From NCBI GenBank assembly GCA_015146655.1, contig VKHL01000021.1, positions 92,014 through 156,013 on the forward strand: 64,000 bases of DNA, given 5' to 3'. The translations under genes and the position numbers were made by a program. Under the pieces are notes generated by a model. It was given only the letters and a program-made list of their open reading frames with translations, was not told the origin of the DNA and made no database searches. Below are positions 15,101 through 30,100 of the stretch, one piece after another. The DNA is from Ochromonas danica. Its lineage: Eukaryota > Sar > Chrysophyceae > Chromulinales > Chromulinaceae. Each line of letters opens with the position of its first letter. Within the stretch, counting starts at the first letter, position 1.

Positions 15101-18100
15101 AGTAGAACTTAATACAAGCACACTCGATACAAGATCAGAGGATGCTCCAGATTGGAGCAACACAGAGCTATCATTCAGTCTAAGGACTCCTCCTTGCGCA
15201 ATGTGGCGAGAAGAACCACCAGCAAAAATAATTTCACCACCAATTTCACCATCACCGCCACGAACTAAAATATCAGAACCGCGCGCATGACTCGATCCAC
15301 CAAGTAGAGAAATGCCCCCGCTTGGCGATTCATCTGCAGCACCTGAAGCTAGAACTATGTCACCAGAACGAGAGGATCCACTATCTCCTGTTCTTAATTG
15401 AACCGAGGATGATGAATCAAGCACAGCGTAACCAGTACTGATTGAGATACCTCGTTCGCGACTACTTTCAACCCCAGCACTGCTTTCTTCTGCTGTATTA
15501 ATAGATACTAATTGTCCCGCTCTAGCGACCAATGAGCCCTGACGAGTTACACCAGCAAGAAGCATGACAGATCCGCTGGCATTTCCACCAACTCTAGTCT
15601 CCAAGGAAATGGAACCACCATCCATCCCTTCTCCGGTTTGCAAGGAAATATCACCTACTCTACCGTCAGCCAAAGAAGAAGAAGTTCTCAACCGAATATC
15701 ACCGCTGTGAACACCCATAGCACTTTCAATGATGATTGAACCACTAGCGCCACTGATGCTTGATCCACCAGCAATAAAGATTGCCCCACCTTCTCCATCA
15801 ACTGAAGAGCCACCGTTGAGATGAACACTTCCACCTGATTTATCACCTTGTGAGGAGCCAGCCAAGTAAAATATTCCACCGCCTTCGCCAACCGAAGAAG
15901 AACCGGCATTCACGCTAACATTACCCCCACGTTGAGGACCAAAGCCGGCAACCAGGTCTACATTTCCGCCCTTTCCATTGATAGCATCACCAGATGCTAT
16001 TTCGACAGAACCACCAACTAAGCTTCCCAGTCCACTATGAATACGAAGATTGCTGGATGCTGCACGACTCGACCCACCAAGTAGAAAAATGCCCCCGCTT
16101 GGCGATTCATCTGCAGCACCTGAAGCTAGAACTATGTCACCAGAACGAGAGGATCCACTATCTCCTGTTCTTAATTGAACCGAGGATGATGAATCAAGCA
16201 CAGCGTAACCAGTACTGATTGAGATACCTCGTTCGCGACTACTTTCAACCCCAGCACTGCTTTCTTCTGCTGTATTAATAGATACTAATTGTCCCGCTCT
16301 AGCGACCAATGAGCCCTGACGAGTTACACCAGCAAGAAGCATGACAGATCCGCTGGCATTTCCACCAACTCTAGTCTCCAAGGAAATGGAACCACCATCC
16401 ATCCCTTCTCCGGTTTGCAAGGAAATATCACCTACTCTACCGTCAGCCAAAGAAGAAGAAGTTCTCAACCGAATATCACCGCTGTGAACACCCATAGCAC
16501 TTTCAATGATGATTGAACCACTAGCGCCACTGATGCTTGATCCACCAGCAATAAAGATTGCCCCACCTTCTCCATCAACTGAAGAGCCACCGTTGAGATG
16601 AACACTTCCACCTGATTTATCACCTTGTGAGGAGCCAGCCAAGTAAAATATTCCACCGCCTTCACCAACCGAAGAAGAACCGGCATTCACGCTAACATTA
16701 CCCCCACGTTGAGGACCAAAGCCAGCAACCAAATTGATGCTTCCTCCGGATTGATAATCGGATTCGCCACTGGCTATACGAATGGATCCGCCAACGCTAC
16801 CCGTACCAGCTCCAACAAGTACATCTCCGCCAACGGTTGAAGATGAACTAGATAGCAGCTCGATGTTTCCACCCTTATTTCCAATCGATCCTCCACTACG
16901 TATGCGAATGGAGCCAGCCGAAGATCCATAGGAAGTGCCCGTAATTATCGAGATGTCTCCCGAAGAATCAGCTGCTGATCCAGTGTTGAGCAAGATTCCC
17001 GTTGAAGACGAATCTGTACTTTGAGCCTTTGCGGATTGAATTCGAACGAATTCTCCACCAGCCAGCTGCAGATCACTTTCTGGTCCAGATGAAACAGACA
17101 CCAAACCATTTTTGGCATTCATAATAAGTGATCCAGATGAGTCATTACTGCCTCCAAACGAAACACCAGCCCTCAGAACTATATCACCTGCAGTGGTGGA
17201 CGAGTCTGAGGTCTCAAGCAAAATATACCCCGTTGAGAAATCTCTTGACTTTTCAGTGCGAATAGCAACATCAGCTTTGGAACTGAGCTTCAACCCACTT
17301 TGTCCACCAGACAAATCGAGAGTTCTGCTATCCATACTCAAAAAGCTCGCGTCGGTTTCTTTCGCACCAGAGTGTAACAATATCGACCCACCACGGCCAA
17401 GATCCATCCGACCACCCATTACACCCTGATCGTCACCGCCCGCAAATATAGATACAACACCAACAGTCGAAGCCTTTCCACTTCCAATACGAATATCCCC
17501 AGAAGTATTGAGCATTCTGCTCGAAGAACTTTCATCTGAGGAAGACAAAATAGAAATAGAACCAGAACGTCCAGAGCGACTTGCACCACCAGATAAAAAT
17601 AGGTCACCACCATCACCTATCGACGATGAGCCTCCTCGAAGAATTACTCTTCCACCCAACGTAGCATCTCCGGACCCACCAGATAGAATCAAGTCGCCAC
17701 CAATGGACGAGCTATTTCCACCAACAAGATTCAAATAACCACCTTGGCCATCACCGATACTGTCGCCTGCACCGATGAGAACATTGCCTCCAAATCTTCC
17801 ATTTGCTGCATTCAAAAGTAGGTCACCACCATGATCCCCCAATCCAGTAACCATGTTAATCGACCCGCCTGTGGAACCATCCGCCTTTGCGATGGATGAA
17901 CCCGACTGGAAAGAAATTTGAGATCCATGAGAGGATAAACTACTTCCAGTCGACACAAACACATGACCAGCCTCATTACTCATGGAACTAGAAGTTCTTA
18001 ACGAAATATCTCCCGATTTCCCCAGCAGGACGGAACCAGTGGATAATTGAATAGCACCGGTCGAAGAAAGATCATCAGCAGTCTTGATGGTTACAGATTG

Positions 18101-21100
18101 AGAACCTAATATATCGACAGAACCTCCAAGTTCAGCATCTGGAGCTCTCTTGGCAAAAATTGAGATATTACCGCCAGAACCACTACCAATCGTGACACTG
18201 CCACCAGCCGAAGAAGTATCAGTACTGTCACCACCAATTAATTCGATAGCACCTGGTATACGACTACCTTCAGATCCACTGGTTGATATCTTTATTGATC
18301 CTGTCGTCTCTACTGGCCCACCATTAGCAGTGCTAATAATAACAGATCCAGATTGAGTAGTACCATGGCCACTAAAAATAGCAACATTGCCTCCTAACTC
18401 AACGGCGCTACCACCCTCAACAGTAGTCTTCCCACCAGCAGATAAACTTCGGCCAGCAACAAGATTTGCATTTCCACCCACACCAGATGGTGATAAAACT
18501 TCGCCACCAGCGATATTGACTGAACCAGCGGTACCATAACCCGATCCAGACACTATTAGGATGTGTCCGCCTTTTCCAAGAAGACCTTTACCAGACGTAA
18601 AGGTTAAACTTCCCCCATTTGGACCGTCGCCACCTGCAATAGCTACGTTGCCTCCAAGTGCATTCTTGTTATTCGATTTATCATTGGATACAATGTCACC
18701 GGCCTTCAAACCAATAGAACCGCCAGAACCGGAAGAAACAGAGCCCACCCCGATCAACACATCACCGGCAGAACCATCTCCAATCACGTTTCCAGTTGAT
18801 AACAGTAAAGATCCTGAAGAGTAATGTGAAGAACCAGATGCAATAGAGATAGTTCCGCTTCGTAAACTGTTAGGAGAACTTGTTACTTTTGTATTGTCGA
18901 ACGAATTAATAGATACTGTGCTTGATGCACCATTTCCAATCTCACTGTGACCACTAGATATCGAAATTGAACCACCAATTTTGCCATTACCAGCAGATAA
19001 TAACAAGTTGGACCCAGATCTACCTTCCCCTCCACTTATAATTACATCACCCGCCTTATCCATTGCTTTGCCAGTTTGGATAACAACCACTCCAGAACCA
19101 CCGATCAATGCTGATCCAGTGCTCAATTCAACGCCACCAGAAGAAGACCCACCATCAGAAGCAAGCGTTGTTTTACCAGATGAGCCCACAGAGCTGGACC
19201 CACTGAGAAGCACAATATCACCACCAGTCGAAGATGATGCACCACCATGAATCCAAACTCCCCCTCCGTTGGACTCTACTATCGAAACACCTCCTGAAAT
19301 ATCAACAGAACCACCAGGAGAGAGTCCTCCAGTGGAAGAACCAGACACCAAGCTGATAGAGTTATCATTAGCTCCACCGTTAGAATGACCTGATTGAATT
19401 GAAACAGCACCTCCAGATTCGACTTGACCACGACCCGATTCAATGGATATATCACCTCCCACAGAACCTTCTCCAGATCGAATGTAGATATTACCACCTT
19501 TCATCACAGAAGAATCACCACTGCGTATATCGATCGAACTGCCAACACCATCGCCAGACAAACCAATTAACATATTCAAACCACCGGCAACGCTTCCAGT
19601 CCCAGTAGATAAAGTAAGCTTTCCAGATTGCAACAAAGAGGAACCAGTCGAAATGTCTACTGACCCGCTAAAACGATCCATCTGGTCAAAAGTATTCAAG
19701 TGCATAGTGGAAGAAGATCTGACCAACACGCTAGAATCCAAACCTGTCGACGCTGAACTGATGGAAACCGACCCACCATCATCCTTACCTTCAACCAAAA
19801 TCACTCCGTCTGTTAATCGTCCACTAGAAATCCGAACCGATCCCGACTTTTTCTTGTTGTCGTCACCAGCGATTAAGATTATGTCCCCGCTGGAGCCGCT
19901 TCCAAAAGAATTACCAGATTTTATCACAACATTTCCACCAGCGTTAACTCCATCTCCACCAGATAACAACACAGTTCCTCCAGCACCCAGTAACGATGTG
20001 GAGCCAGCTTGAATACTAACCGAAGAACCACCTTTACGGACAGTTGATCCTCCGATCAATTCAATCGAACCAGCTTCGTTGTCAGCATGGCCAGTTTGAA
20101 CGAAAATGGAGCCTGAATCAGTCACAGCAGCACCTGTGCTGATAAGAATAGAACCAGAAACACCGGAGCTAAGAGGAGTGACCATGCTAACAGAGCCACT
20201 ACCTGAACGTTTGCCTTCACCACCAGCAATCAAAATTCCACCACCCGTTCCGTCTTGTGAGATTCCGCCAGAAACATACACAGATCCGCCTGTATAATCA
20301 TTCCCAGTCATTCCACCATTCAATACAAGCGAACCGGCAACATCATGTTCTGAAATACCAGTTGAAATCTCAACATCACCAGAGGCGGCGAGAGAATGAC
20401 CTGATCGCAGAACAACAGCACCTGAAGAACCAGATAAACTGGACCCACTTTCAATGCTGAACAAACCACCACCGACATCGGAAGAATCAGATGATAGTGA
20501 TAATTTTCCCGATGAACCCATAGAAATAGATGCTCCAAAGGTAGATAAGATATCGATTTCACCACCATTGAGCAACATACCACCAGAAACAATTTCCCCT
20601 CCACCACTTTCGATCAGTAAATCACCGCCACTTTCCTTACCTTGTCCAGAAGATAATTTAATGTTCCCACCTTTGGTAACATCACTGTCACCAGCGCTAA
20701 TACTGACAAAACCACCATTGTTAGATTTAGACAAGCCCCCGGAAAGTACTAAAGAGCCACCATGTGCTGACAAAGAACTTCCACCGGAGAGAATAACATT
20801 CCCTGCATCGCCTGTAAATGAAGGTCCAGATTTGAGTAAAATATCTCCTGAGCGATCAGCTGACTCTGAAATCGATGTTGCCAAAGACAAAGTGGAGGAT
20901 GACGTAATATCTATCAACCCACCACTTGATTTGCTGATAGTGCGTAAAATCAGATCACCTCCGTTATCACCATTTCCTCCTGACAAAAGAACATTTCCAC
21001 CGGACTCACGTCCAATGCCACCTCCAATAAAAACATCCCCAGCTCGTTCCTCAGAAGCACCACTGATAACATTTACTGTTCCTGACGCTGAAACAGATGA

Positions 21101-24100
21101 ACTGCCAGAGTTAATGGTTACATCGCCAGAAGAAGACTCTCCCAATGACGCAGAAGATAAGCGCACCGAATCTCCGCCAAACACAGTTCCTCCACCAATA
21201 ACATGGACGAATGTTGACATAGAAATTGAAGATCCCACCAAACCTGAACTTGACCCTGCCGAAATAAAAATGCCGCCTGTAGTATTATGCACAGTTGAGC
21301 TTGATCCACCGACGAGAACAACATCTCCACCCGATGTACCGTCGCCAGCCGACATACGAACATTTCCTCCAACTGAAGATGTACTATTACCAGCAATAAT
21401 CTCAACATCTCCACCAACTCCACCACGACTGTTACCACCATGCAAAACAGAGATACTTCCAGAAGATTGAGAAGTGCCTCCACCGAGTTCAAGTCTTGAG
21501 GAAACAGTATCACCAATGGAGCCACCAACGCCAACAAACACGCCTCCAACAGTATTAGCATCACCCGAAGCAAGCGTAACAGATCCAGAAGCGCTCGAGC
21601 TCTCAGCAGATTGAATGCTGATGTCCCCGCTATTATAGCTTCCTTTTCCACTGGAAATAGTGACTCTACCACCCGCTGAGTGCTTGTCCGTATTCCAGTT
21701 CTCACTGCCTTCTATGACCACTGCTCCGCCTTCGAGACCGCCACTTCCACCAGCCCTGATTTGAATACTGCCAGAGGAAGAAGAGAGGCTGGACCCAGAT
21801 GATAGCTTTACATCTCCAGATTTCCCGACATCGGTGGAACCAGACTCAATCAACAGATCGCCACTGTCCAAAATCGGAGACTCTGCCCATGAAGAAGAAC
21901 TTAAGCGAATGTCACCACCTCGCAAGCCATTGTCCTCGCCGATCGAGAAGCGTTGAGCTTGAGCTTGAACAGCAGCGATCAAGTCAATGACCAAAGAAGT
22001 CTTGTCAACTTGATGGAAGTTTTTGATCGTAAAATTCTTATCATGCAAATGGAACTCGGGAATAGTCGTCACATATTCTGGGAACACATCCGCTAACTCT
22101 TGTGCAATCACTCCCCGAACACGAACATCAGGAATATCATCGCGAACTTCCAACCACTCCGGAGTGTAGCGATAACTACGAATTGGAACCTTCAAGATAC
22201 GTTGTAAGATTGCATTGGAGTCAACAGGCTGAATATCGGATTTAATTCGCATGTCTGAAGAATAATGCAACTGCGTAACTTGCAAAGGAGCCGTTGCCAC
22301 AATCATACTGGTATCTTTGCCATATTGGTTATGAGTGGGCTGGATGCGCAAATCGACCTTCTTCTGAATTACAGTGTCATTGCTCATAGGAATGTTGCGC
22401 GTGAAACCAAGCTCGATCAAGCTGTGAGCTCCACCCAGAGGATAGCTCTCCATCAATGGTACCGTCAAAGAGATCTTACCCGTTCTTTCTCTTGACTGGA
22501 ACGCCAAGCCTTCTTTGCTAATTTCTAAACGACTCGCATCGTTGCTGGATTGCAAAGTGACCTTTCCGTCCAGATAACCCTCACCAGCAAGCAAACTGAT
22601 TGATCCACCACGACCCTCCAACAGACTACTATCACCTGCTCTCATTACCAGGCTTCCACCTTCATAACTGGAGTCACCACCATCAATCAACACAGATCCT
22701 CCTCTTCCACCAGATACGCTATCTCCGCCATTCAGGACAATGTCACCAGAAGAAGAACCTGTCGATAAACCCGAACTGATACGAATCGGACCAGAAGCGT
22801 AACCATCACCAGTTGAAATATCAATGTCACCAGATTTCAAGGACTTCGAACCCGTAGTAACCCGGATATTCCCGGTTGTAGTTGTTGTATCGGCTGTTTG
22901 CAAAGAAATCTCACCACCACCGCTTACTCCATTGCTTGTTGATAAGAGTATACTACCAGCGACATTACCGCTTCCTCCTTCCATATAAATGGATCCTCCT
23001 ATACCCGTGGCGCTACCACTTCCAATTCCAATATCACCACTACGAACTCCAGCATTACCACTTGTCAATGCAATTCCACCCGATGAGTCATCAGCCAGAC
23101 CAGTGCGCAGCTTAATATCACCCGACATGTTGTCAACTGAATCACCGGTGAAAATCAATTGCGAACCAGTCGGTACCCAACCTAATGGTTGACTTCCAAT
23201 AGAATTCGTTCCCGCACCTCCAATGAGCGAAAAATGAGAAGAAACTTTTGTACCACTTTGCAAGGCATTAATAGAGACCACCCCGTTCACACCACTCGCG
23301 ACGCGAACACTACCACCAGCCAAGGACTCATCCAAACTACGACCAGCCTGTAAGGTTATATCACCAGAAATAGACGTTCTTGAATCACCGGATTGAATAC
23401 TGATACTACCAACAGAACGGTCAGAATTAGGCGTTAACATTGATATGTCACCCGAAATGCCATTCATAGAACTACCCGATTGCAAATACAACATTCCTCC
23501 AGCACCATCGGTAGTGCTGCCTGCAGAAACTATCACGTCACCTCCATGTGAGGACGAGCTTCCGCCAACCAAACTCACGAGACCAGCACCAGCATTATTG
23601 ACGCCGACACCTCCTTTGATCAAAATTGATTGACTACGACCGGAATCAGCAATAGAACTCATACCAGCATCAATCACAACAATTCCACCACCTATATTGG
23701 AATAGCCACCTCTGATTGAGATGGATCCACCATAACCAGTATTACCTTTTCCGCTTTGCAGCTCAATGTCTCCCCCAAGTCCACCTTCACCGGCATTGAT
23801 TGATATAGACCCACCTTTCCCATAACCTAGCGAATCTCCACTTTGAAGTGAGAGAGATGATCCATCGGATTGTCTGGATACCCCAACCGCAATTGAAATT
23901 TCACCAGCACCATCCTTACCATCACCAGTATGAATATCAATCTTACCAGACCTCCCAATAACAGCACTTCCCGATTGAAGATTGATAGATCCTGATGAAT
24001 GAGTGTCGATTTTGCCCACAGTGGAAATAGATATCAGTGATTGAGAAGTGATCTCAACACCTGAAACGGAGGAACTCTCCAAACCAGAACTAATATGAAT

Positions 24101-27100
24101 AGCCCCTCCTTCCGAGCCACCACTTCCAGGTTGTATTACAATACTGCCAACATCTCCTTGTGCACCACTATTTAACGAGCCGGAAGCAATGAATATATTT
24201 CCGCTGTGACTGTTAGAATCACCACTTCCCAAGAGCACTTCGCCACTACTACCAACATTAGCAGTACCGGAAGAAAGTACCAGCTTTCCACTTTGTAGGG
24301 ATGATTCTCGAGTAGATATAGAAATTTTCCCAGAAATGCCGTAAGAACTGGAACCACTAACAAGACTTAATGCACCACCCAAGGACCCTTCAGATGCTCC
24401 CCCAACAATATCTACTCCACCTCCAAGCACTGTATCAGACGAGCTACTCCCCCCGGCAACAATAACAGAGCCAGCCACACCGGTAGAAAGTGCCGAAGAA
24501 TGACCGCCTCTGATGATAACGGAGGCGGCGATTGCAGCAGTTGAACCACTATCGCCGGCAGCCAAGTTCAACGAGCCACCAACCCCAGTCTTACCAGAGC
24601 CGGCAACAAGATTAATATCACCCCCATTGTCTCCAGTACCAGAATGCAGATCAACAGACCCACCTTTACCTCCTTCTCTAGCAATATTATCGCCACCATT
24701 CAAGAAAATTGAGGATCCAATTTTTCCTTTACTCGAACCGCCTCGAAGCAGTATATCGCCACTTTTCGACGACGACTCGCCACTGAAAATCTTTACATTT
24801 CCAGACGAAGAATCCAATGAAGAGCCAGAAGAAAGGGTAATATCGGAAGATGAGGATGCACCGGATGCAATACTTTTCACGACCATTTGACCTGAAGATG
24901 AAAGGAGAACCCCAAGCTTTCTGGGATCTGTCGAAGAAGTAGATATGCTAACAAAGCCGCCATTAATAGTTCCTTCACCTGTTGACAATTGTATAGAACC
25001 AGCGTTCTCCGCAGTACCACTGGACAACACAATATCACCAGATCTATCACCAGCTCCCGACTGGATGAAAATTCTACCACTCAATCCGTTTTTAATTGAC
25101 GGAGATGAAATTGTTACATCACCAGATGAAATGGAACCTTCACCTGACAATAGTGCTAAATTTCCACCCAGTGAGCTAACAGACCTACCACCTTGAAGTT
25201 TCAGAACCCCACCGTTACCAATATCATTCGAAGAACCACCCATAACAGAAACAGCACCTCCTGATCCAATACTCATCGAATGACCTCCAGATATGGAAAG
25301 TTGACCACCATCACCTCTCTCACCAGATCCTCCAGTAAGTGCCAAATCACCTCCACGTTGTCCAACACCACTATTTACACTGACGTCTCCTCCTTTCGCT
25401 TGATCCGAAGAAGAACGAGAATATCCAGCGGAAATATGAACGTGGCCACCTATTCGACTCTCTGAGCCGCCAGCAGCAATATCGATGCTGCCGGATTGAG
25501 CTTCTTGGCTACTACCAGAGAAAATAGCAATATTTCCAGACCCTTCTTGATTGGATCCTGTGGACAAAGATAGATCTAGCTCGCTGTTGAGCAAAGTTGA
25601 TACCCCATGAAGCACCAACTTTGCATTGTCAAATACACCTTGAGAAGCAGCAGTCGAAATTAACACACTACCCGACTCCACGCCATCTCCAGCCACTATT
25701 TCCACACCGCCACCTCGTCCCAGAAGACTCTTTCCTCCTGACAAAAACAAGCTACCACCAATGTCATTGCTTGAATCACCACCATGAATCATCACATGTT
25801 CACCCATCCTAGATTCAGAACGACCCACAGAAATGGACACAGCACCGCCTTGAACTCCACTCGCGGACGAAATAGCAACAATTCCACCAACACCAGAGAT
25901 TGATGAACCGGACATCATTTCCAACATGCCCCCATCCGATATTGCAGAAGAAAATCCACCTCGTAGTTGAATGCCGCCACTGCCAGCTGATCCCTGCAAC
26001 GCATCACCGGCAGAAATGAGAACAGAACCAGCAACACCAATCGAAGAACGAATACTCCCAGCTTTCAGGTTCAATGAGCCACCCGAAACAGACTCACCAT
26101 TGCCACCCAAAATATCAACCACCCCACCTTCCTTAACAAGTCCACTGCCCGCAGTTAGAAGAACTGAACCACCTTTTGGACCATTTCCAGCTGATAATAA
26201 AACATCACCACCTTTTCCCTTATCCCTTGAAAACTTAGAAGACAGAATATCACCCGCTAGAAGTGAAATAGTAGATCCAGAAATCGCAGATACACTAGAA
26301 CCTGCATGAATGGAAATCGCCCCAGCATTTTCCTGGGACATACCACTTCCAACCATGATATCACCAGAACCGTAACCACTTGAACCACTCAACAGAGACA
26401 ATGGAGAAGACGATGAATCGGATTTGTGCAAAGTGGAAATTTGAAGATATGATGAGCCGAATATAGATAGTGATCCATCTGTTGAAGTACCAGAACCAGA
26501 TCCGAGCTGCAATGACCCACCAATTTTTCCATCACCAGCTTGTAAAAGCAACGTCCCAGCTTCCTCCAGAGAATGACCAGAGCGTAATGTAACACTACCC
26601 GATCGTCCTGCAGAACTACTGCCAGTTTCAATGGAGATGTCACCAGACTCAGCTGATGGCGACGATAGTAACCTTATATCACCACTGTTACCTTGTAGAC
26701 TCTTACCAGAAATCAATTCAATGAATCCACCCTCCAAAGCTGAACCAAGTCCTCCTAACATAGATATACCACCAGCAACACCAACGTTATGCTGCATTCC
26801 ACCTTCAATAACAACCATTCCAGCATCAGTACCCTGTGATCCAGCAGCCCCTCCAGAAATGTGAACATCTCCACCAGAAGCAGCATCAATTCCATCCCCA
26901 CCACGCACATCAATCAAACCACCAGACACACTGTGACCTGTACCACCTTGCAAGTTGAAGCTACCACCACTTTCACCCCTACCCCCGGTAAACTTCACAG
27001 AACCACCACCAGAAAGGGCTGAATCACCAGTAAACAAGTTGATATCACCACTACCTCCATCTGTTGCAGCTCCTGTTGACAACTCTAGCAAACCAGATCT

Positions 27101-30100
27101 ATGAGAAGATCTACCAGAAGAGATTGAGACCCAGCCACTGTTGGAATTAGATGAGCCGGACTGAAGCGTGATGCCACCAGAATCTCGAGGATCAGAAATC
27201 TCCGTGATAGAAGTCGTAATATCAATACCACTGCTACTTTTAAGGGAAATCTCTGAACCACTAGGACTGTTAGTTTGCAATTCTATTCGGCCACCAAATT
27301 CACCAAAGCCAGAATGGAGCAATATCGAGCCAACTTGACGAATAGAATCTCCGCTGAATATGTTCACATTACCAGAAGCAACATGTTCACCTTTACCAGA
27401 AGATATAGAAATCTGCCCAGCAGTACTACGGGAAGCGCCCGTCGAGATAGCGACATTTCCAGAATTCATCTCATGTTCTCCTGATGAAATAGTTGTATCA
27501 CCAGATTTCAGCGCTCCTGTTCCCGTAGAAATTGACACAGGAGAAGCGACATTATCCACCGAAGAGCCACCTAATACTCGAACGCTTCCTCCTGAAGAAG
27601 CACCATGTCCTCCACCAAGGAATAGATTGCCACCGTGGAAATCTGATGATCCACCGACAACGCTAACTCCACCAGCAACTGCATTCCCAGTGGTTTCACC
27701 GCCTTCGATGGAAACAGTACCACCCGAGGTTTTACCAAGGCCTCCTTTGAGCAACAAGCGACCACCATCTTCTCCGCTTCCAGAAAGGAGAGTGAGATCT
27801 CCACCCTTACCAATCGTTCCTTGCGCATCACCAGAATGAATATAAACAGAGCCACCATTGTATGAAGAGGCTCCAACAAGTAATTTTATGTCACCAGTAT
27901 GACCACTACTATCCCCACTTGAAATGATCACACCGCCTGATTCTGAATTAATAGAACTGCCAGAAAAGACGCGAACATCTCCAGATGAGGAATCGGGAGA
28001 AGTGAAAGTACTCAAAGTCGATGAAAAAGCTTTCAACTCGAGCACCCCACCGTCTGAAGAGCCTGCTACGACAGCGATTGAGCCTTGTAATGATCCTTGG
28101 CCACTAGATAATCTAATATCACCACCACTATTACCACCATCTCCTGCGGAAAGCACAATACTGCCAGAATGTCCTTTAACACTTTGGCCAGTAGTCAGAA
28201 AGATGCTTCCAGAATTGCCGGTTGTAGAAGATGGTAATGTCTGCACTGAAATATCACCATTCACACCATCAAATCCAACCCCGCTACTAATAGCGATGTG
28301 TCCTCCTACTCTACCAGAAGAAGCACGGAGTTGAACGACCTCATCAAAAGACAAAAATGATCCAGCTGCTTCAGCACCAGTATTTTGACGAAGCTGCACA
28401 GAACCTGCGGAAGACATCCCGGAACCACTTTCAATAACAACGTTTCCGCCAGTAGCACCGTCACCTCTTCCACCGGCAACAAGGATACTGCCACCCACAA
28501 AGCCGCTTCCAGCATTCAATTCGACAGAACCACCAACCGCGTTAGCAACACTTTCAACGCTTCCAGCAGATACTTTTATCATTGATCCCAAGTTCACAGC
28601 TGAAGACCCACCAATAAGAGCAATATCTCCCGCACCAGAATCCGTCGCAACTGTTGAAAGCAAAATGCCACCATTACTACTACTCTGTGTATTTCCTGAC
28701 GAAATGGATAGCTTGGATGAAGACATTAACTCGAGATAACGTTCAGCCCGCACAGAAACATCACCTTCATCTCCAGGAGCAGAAACTACAACCGCCCCGT
28801 TGACATGTCCAGCACCAGTCTGCAGAATAATGTCACCAACATTGGAATTATCTGATGATCCCGTCTGCAGCATCAATGAACCTGAAGAACCAACAGAATC
28901 ACCTGATCCAATGGTAACATCGCCGCTACTACCAGTGTAATCAGCTTCCGCGACGAGATTTAAAATCCCTGCTGATCGCAACTGCAGATCTCCACCCTTT
29001 GCTGTTTGAGACTTTCCTGAAGAAATAAGAACCTCTCCGCCAGCTCCATATAAAGCGTTTTCCCCAACGATTGTGGTCATACCAACTCCAGATGACTTAT
29101 CGAATGCAAAAGAGAGTGACGCAGGCTGCGTTGCACCATGCTCACCACCGCCAAGAAGCACCATATTTCCATGCCTTCCGTTAAGTCCTTTCCCTGAAGC
29201 CATTATGATGTCTCCGCCACGAGCACCATCACCACCACGTAGTTGCAATTTACCTCCTGCACCATCCTTCGAGATAGAATCCCCACCCGTTACCATAGTT
29301 TCTGCACCAACATCCTGGTAAGTACTACCAGCAATAATTGTAACATCACCAGCGAGACCAGTGGTGCTAGCACCTGACTGAACACGAATTGAACCTGACT
29401 GAGCAAACGAGGAACCTGATGAAAACAAAAGCGAACCGGAATGGCCATTAGCAGCGGCAGTTCTCAAGAAAACGTTTCCGCTGGAAGCCAGGGATGATAG
29501 AGACGAACCAGATACAACCTCAATTACACCAGCATCAGCAAGATTACTATTTCCACCTTGCAGCGAAATACCGCCACCATTAGTGCCTCCTGTACCAGCT
29601 CGAATATGCACATTCCCACCGCTATTACGATAAGATTCACCAACAGCCAACGATATAGACCCACTATCACTATCGCTAGACCCTGTATCTAACTTTAGGA
29701 AACCACTTTTGCTGCTGCTTACACCAGTAGAAATTCTGATAGCACCTGAATCTTTCGCCGAGATCTTACTGGAAATAAGAACGTTACCACTACCTGACAC
29801 AGTTTCGCCAGAGGATATGTAAACCTGAGACTCTTCGGTTCTCGAGCCAAGTTTCAGTATAGGAGCATGTAAAGTATCTTGACCTGAGCCTCCTTTCAAA
29901 ACAACATCCCCACCTGAACCAGCAAGCGACTCCCCAGCTTCAAGATACATTCTGCCCCCTTTTTCCTTAAATCCACCTCCCCCACGCACCGTGACATCAC
30001 CTCCATGTGCACCATTTCCACCTTCAAGAACAACTCTACCTCCCAAACTGAATCCATTACCACCTCTAACCAAAGCAGACCCACCCTCAAGAAGTGTGCT

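Larger units (their letters stand above)
1..21943 (-). repeat. Repeat array E (continues past left end)
   Basis: At least 7,314 codons of the short motif with no S74 block, the longest uninterrupted array in the window. It follows domain 4 directly (RFSIGEDNGLRGGDIRL). The right part is diverse. The left 3 kb is far more regular, with coils such as GGSISISVGSGDSGS and a higher-order unit of about six coils. It holds a 666 bp duplicated block (15289-15954 and 16066-16731) and, at the left edge, a block of at least 193 bp repeated 552 bp away. The ORF is still open at position 2. Confidence 0.87.
21561..22826 (-). repeat. Duplicated block 3, left copy, carries S74 domain 4
   Basis: 1,266 bp matching 36606-37871 at an offset of 15,045 bp (5,015 codons), with no difference seen. 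It spans the entire S74 domain with about 380 bp of array on its C-terminal side and about 265 bp on its N-terminal side. Confidence 0.92.

Noticed and set aside
21118-21705. Minus-strand ORF of 195 codons rich in Leu and Val
   Set aside because: It lies in the frame next to the open one and is a by-product of the same codon pattern. All minus-strand ORFs of this kind are in that one alternative frame and resemble no family.
21944-22561. S74 domains as evidence of a prophage or tail-fibre gene cluster
   Set aside because: No other phage gene is present in 64 kb, and S74 domains also occur in cellular proteins such as MYRF and algal repeat proteins.
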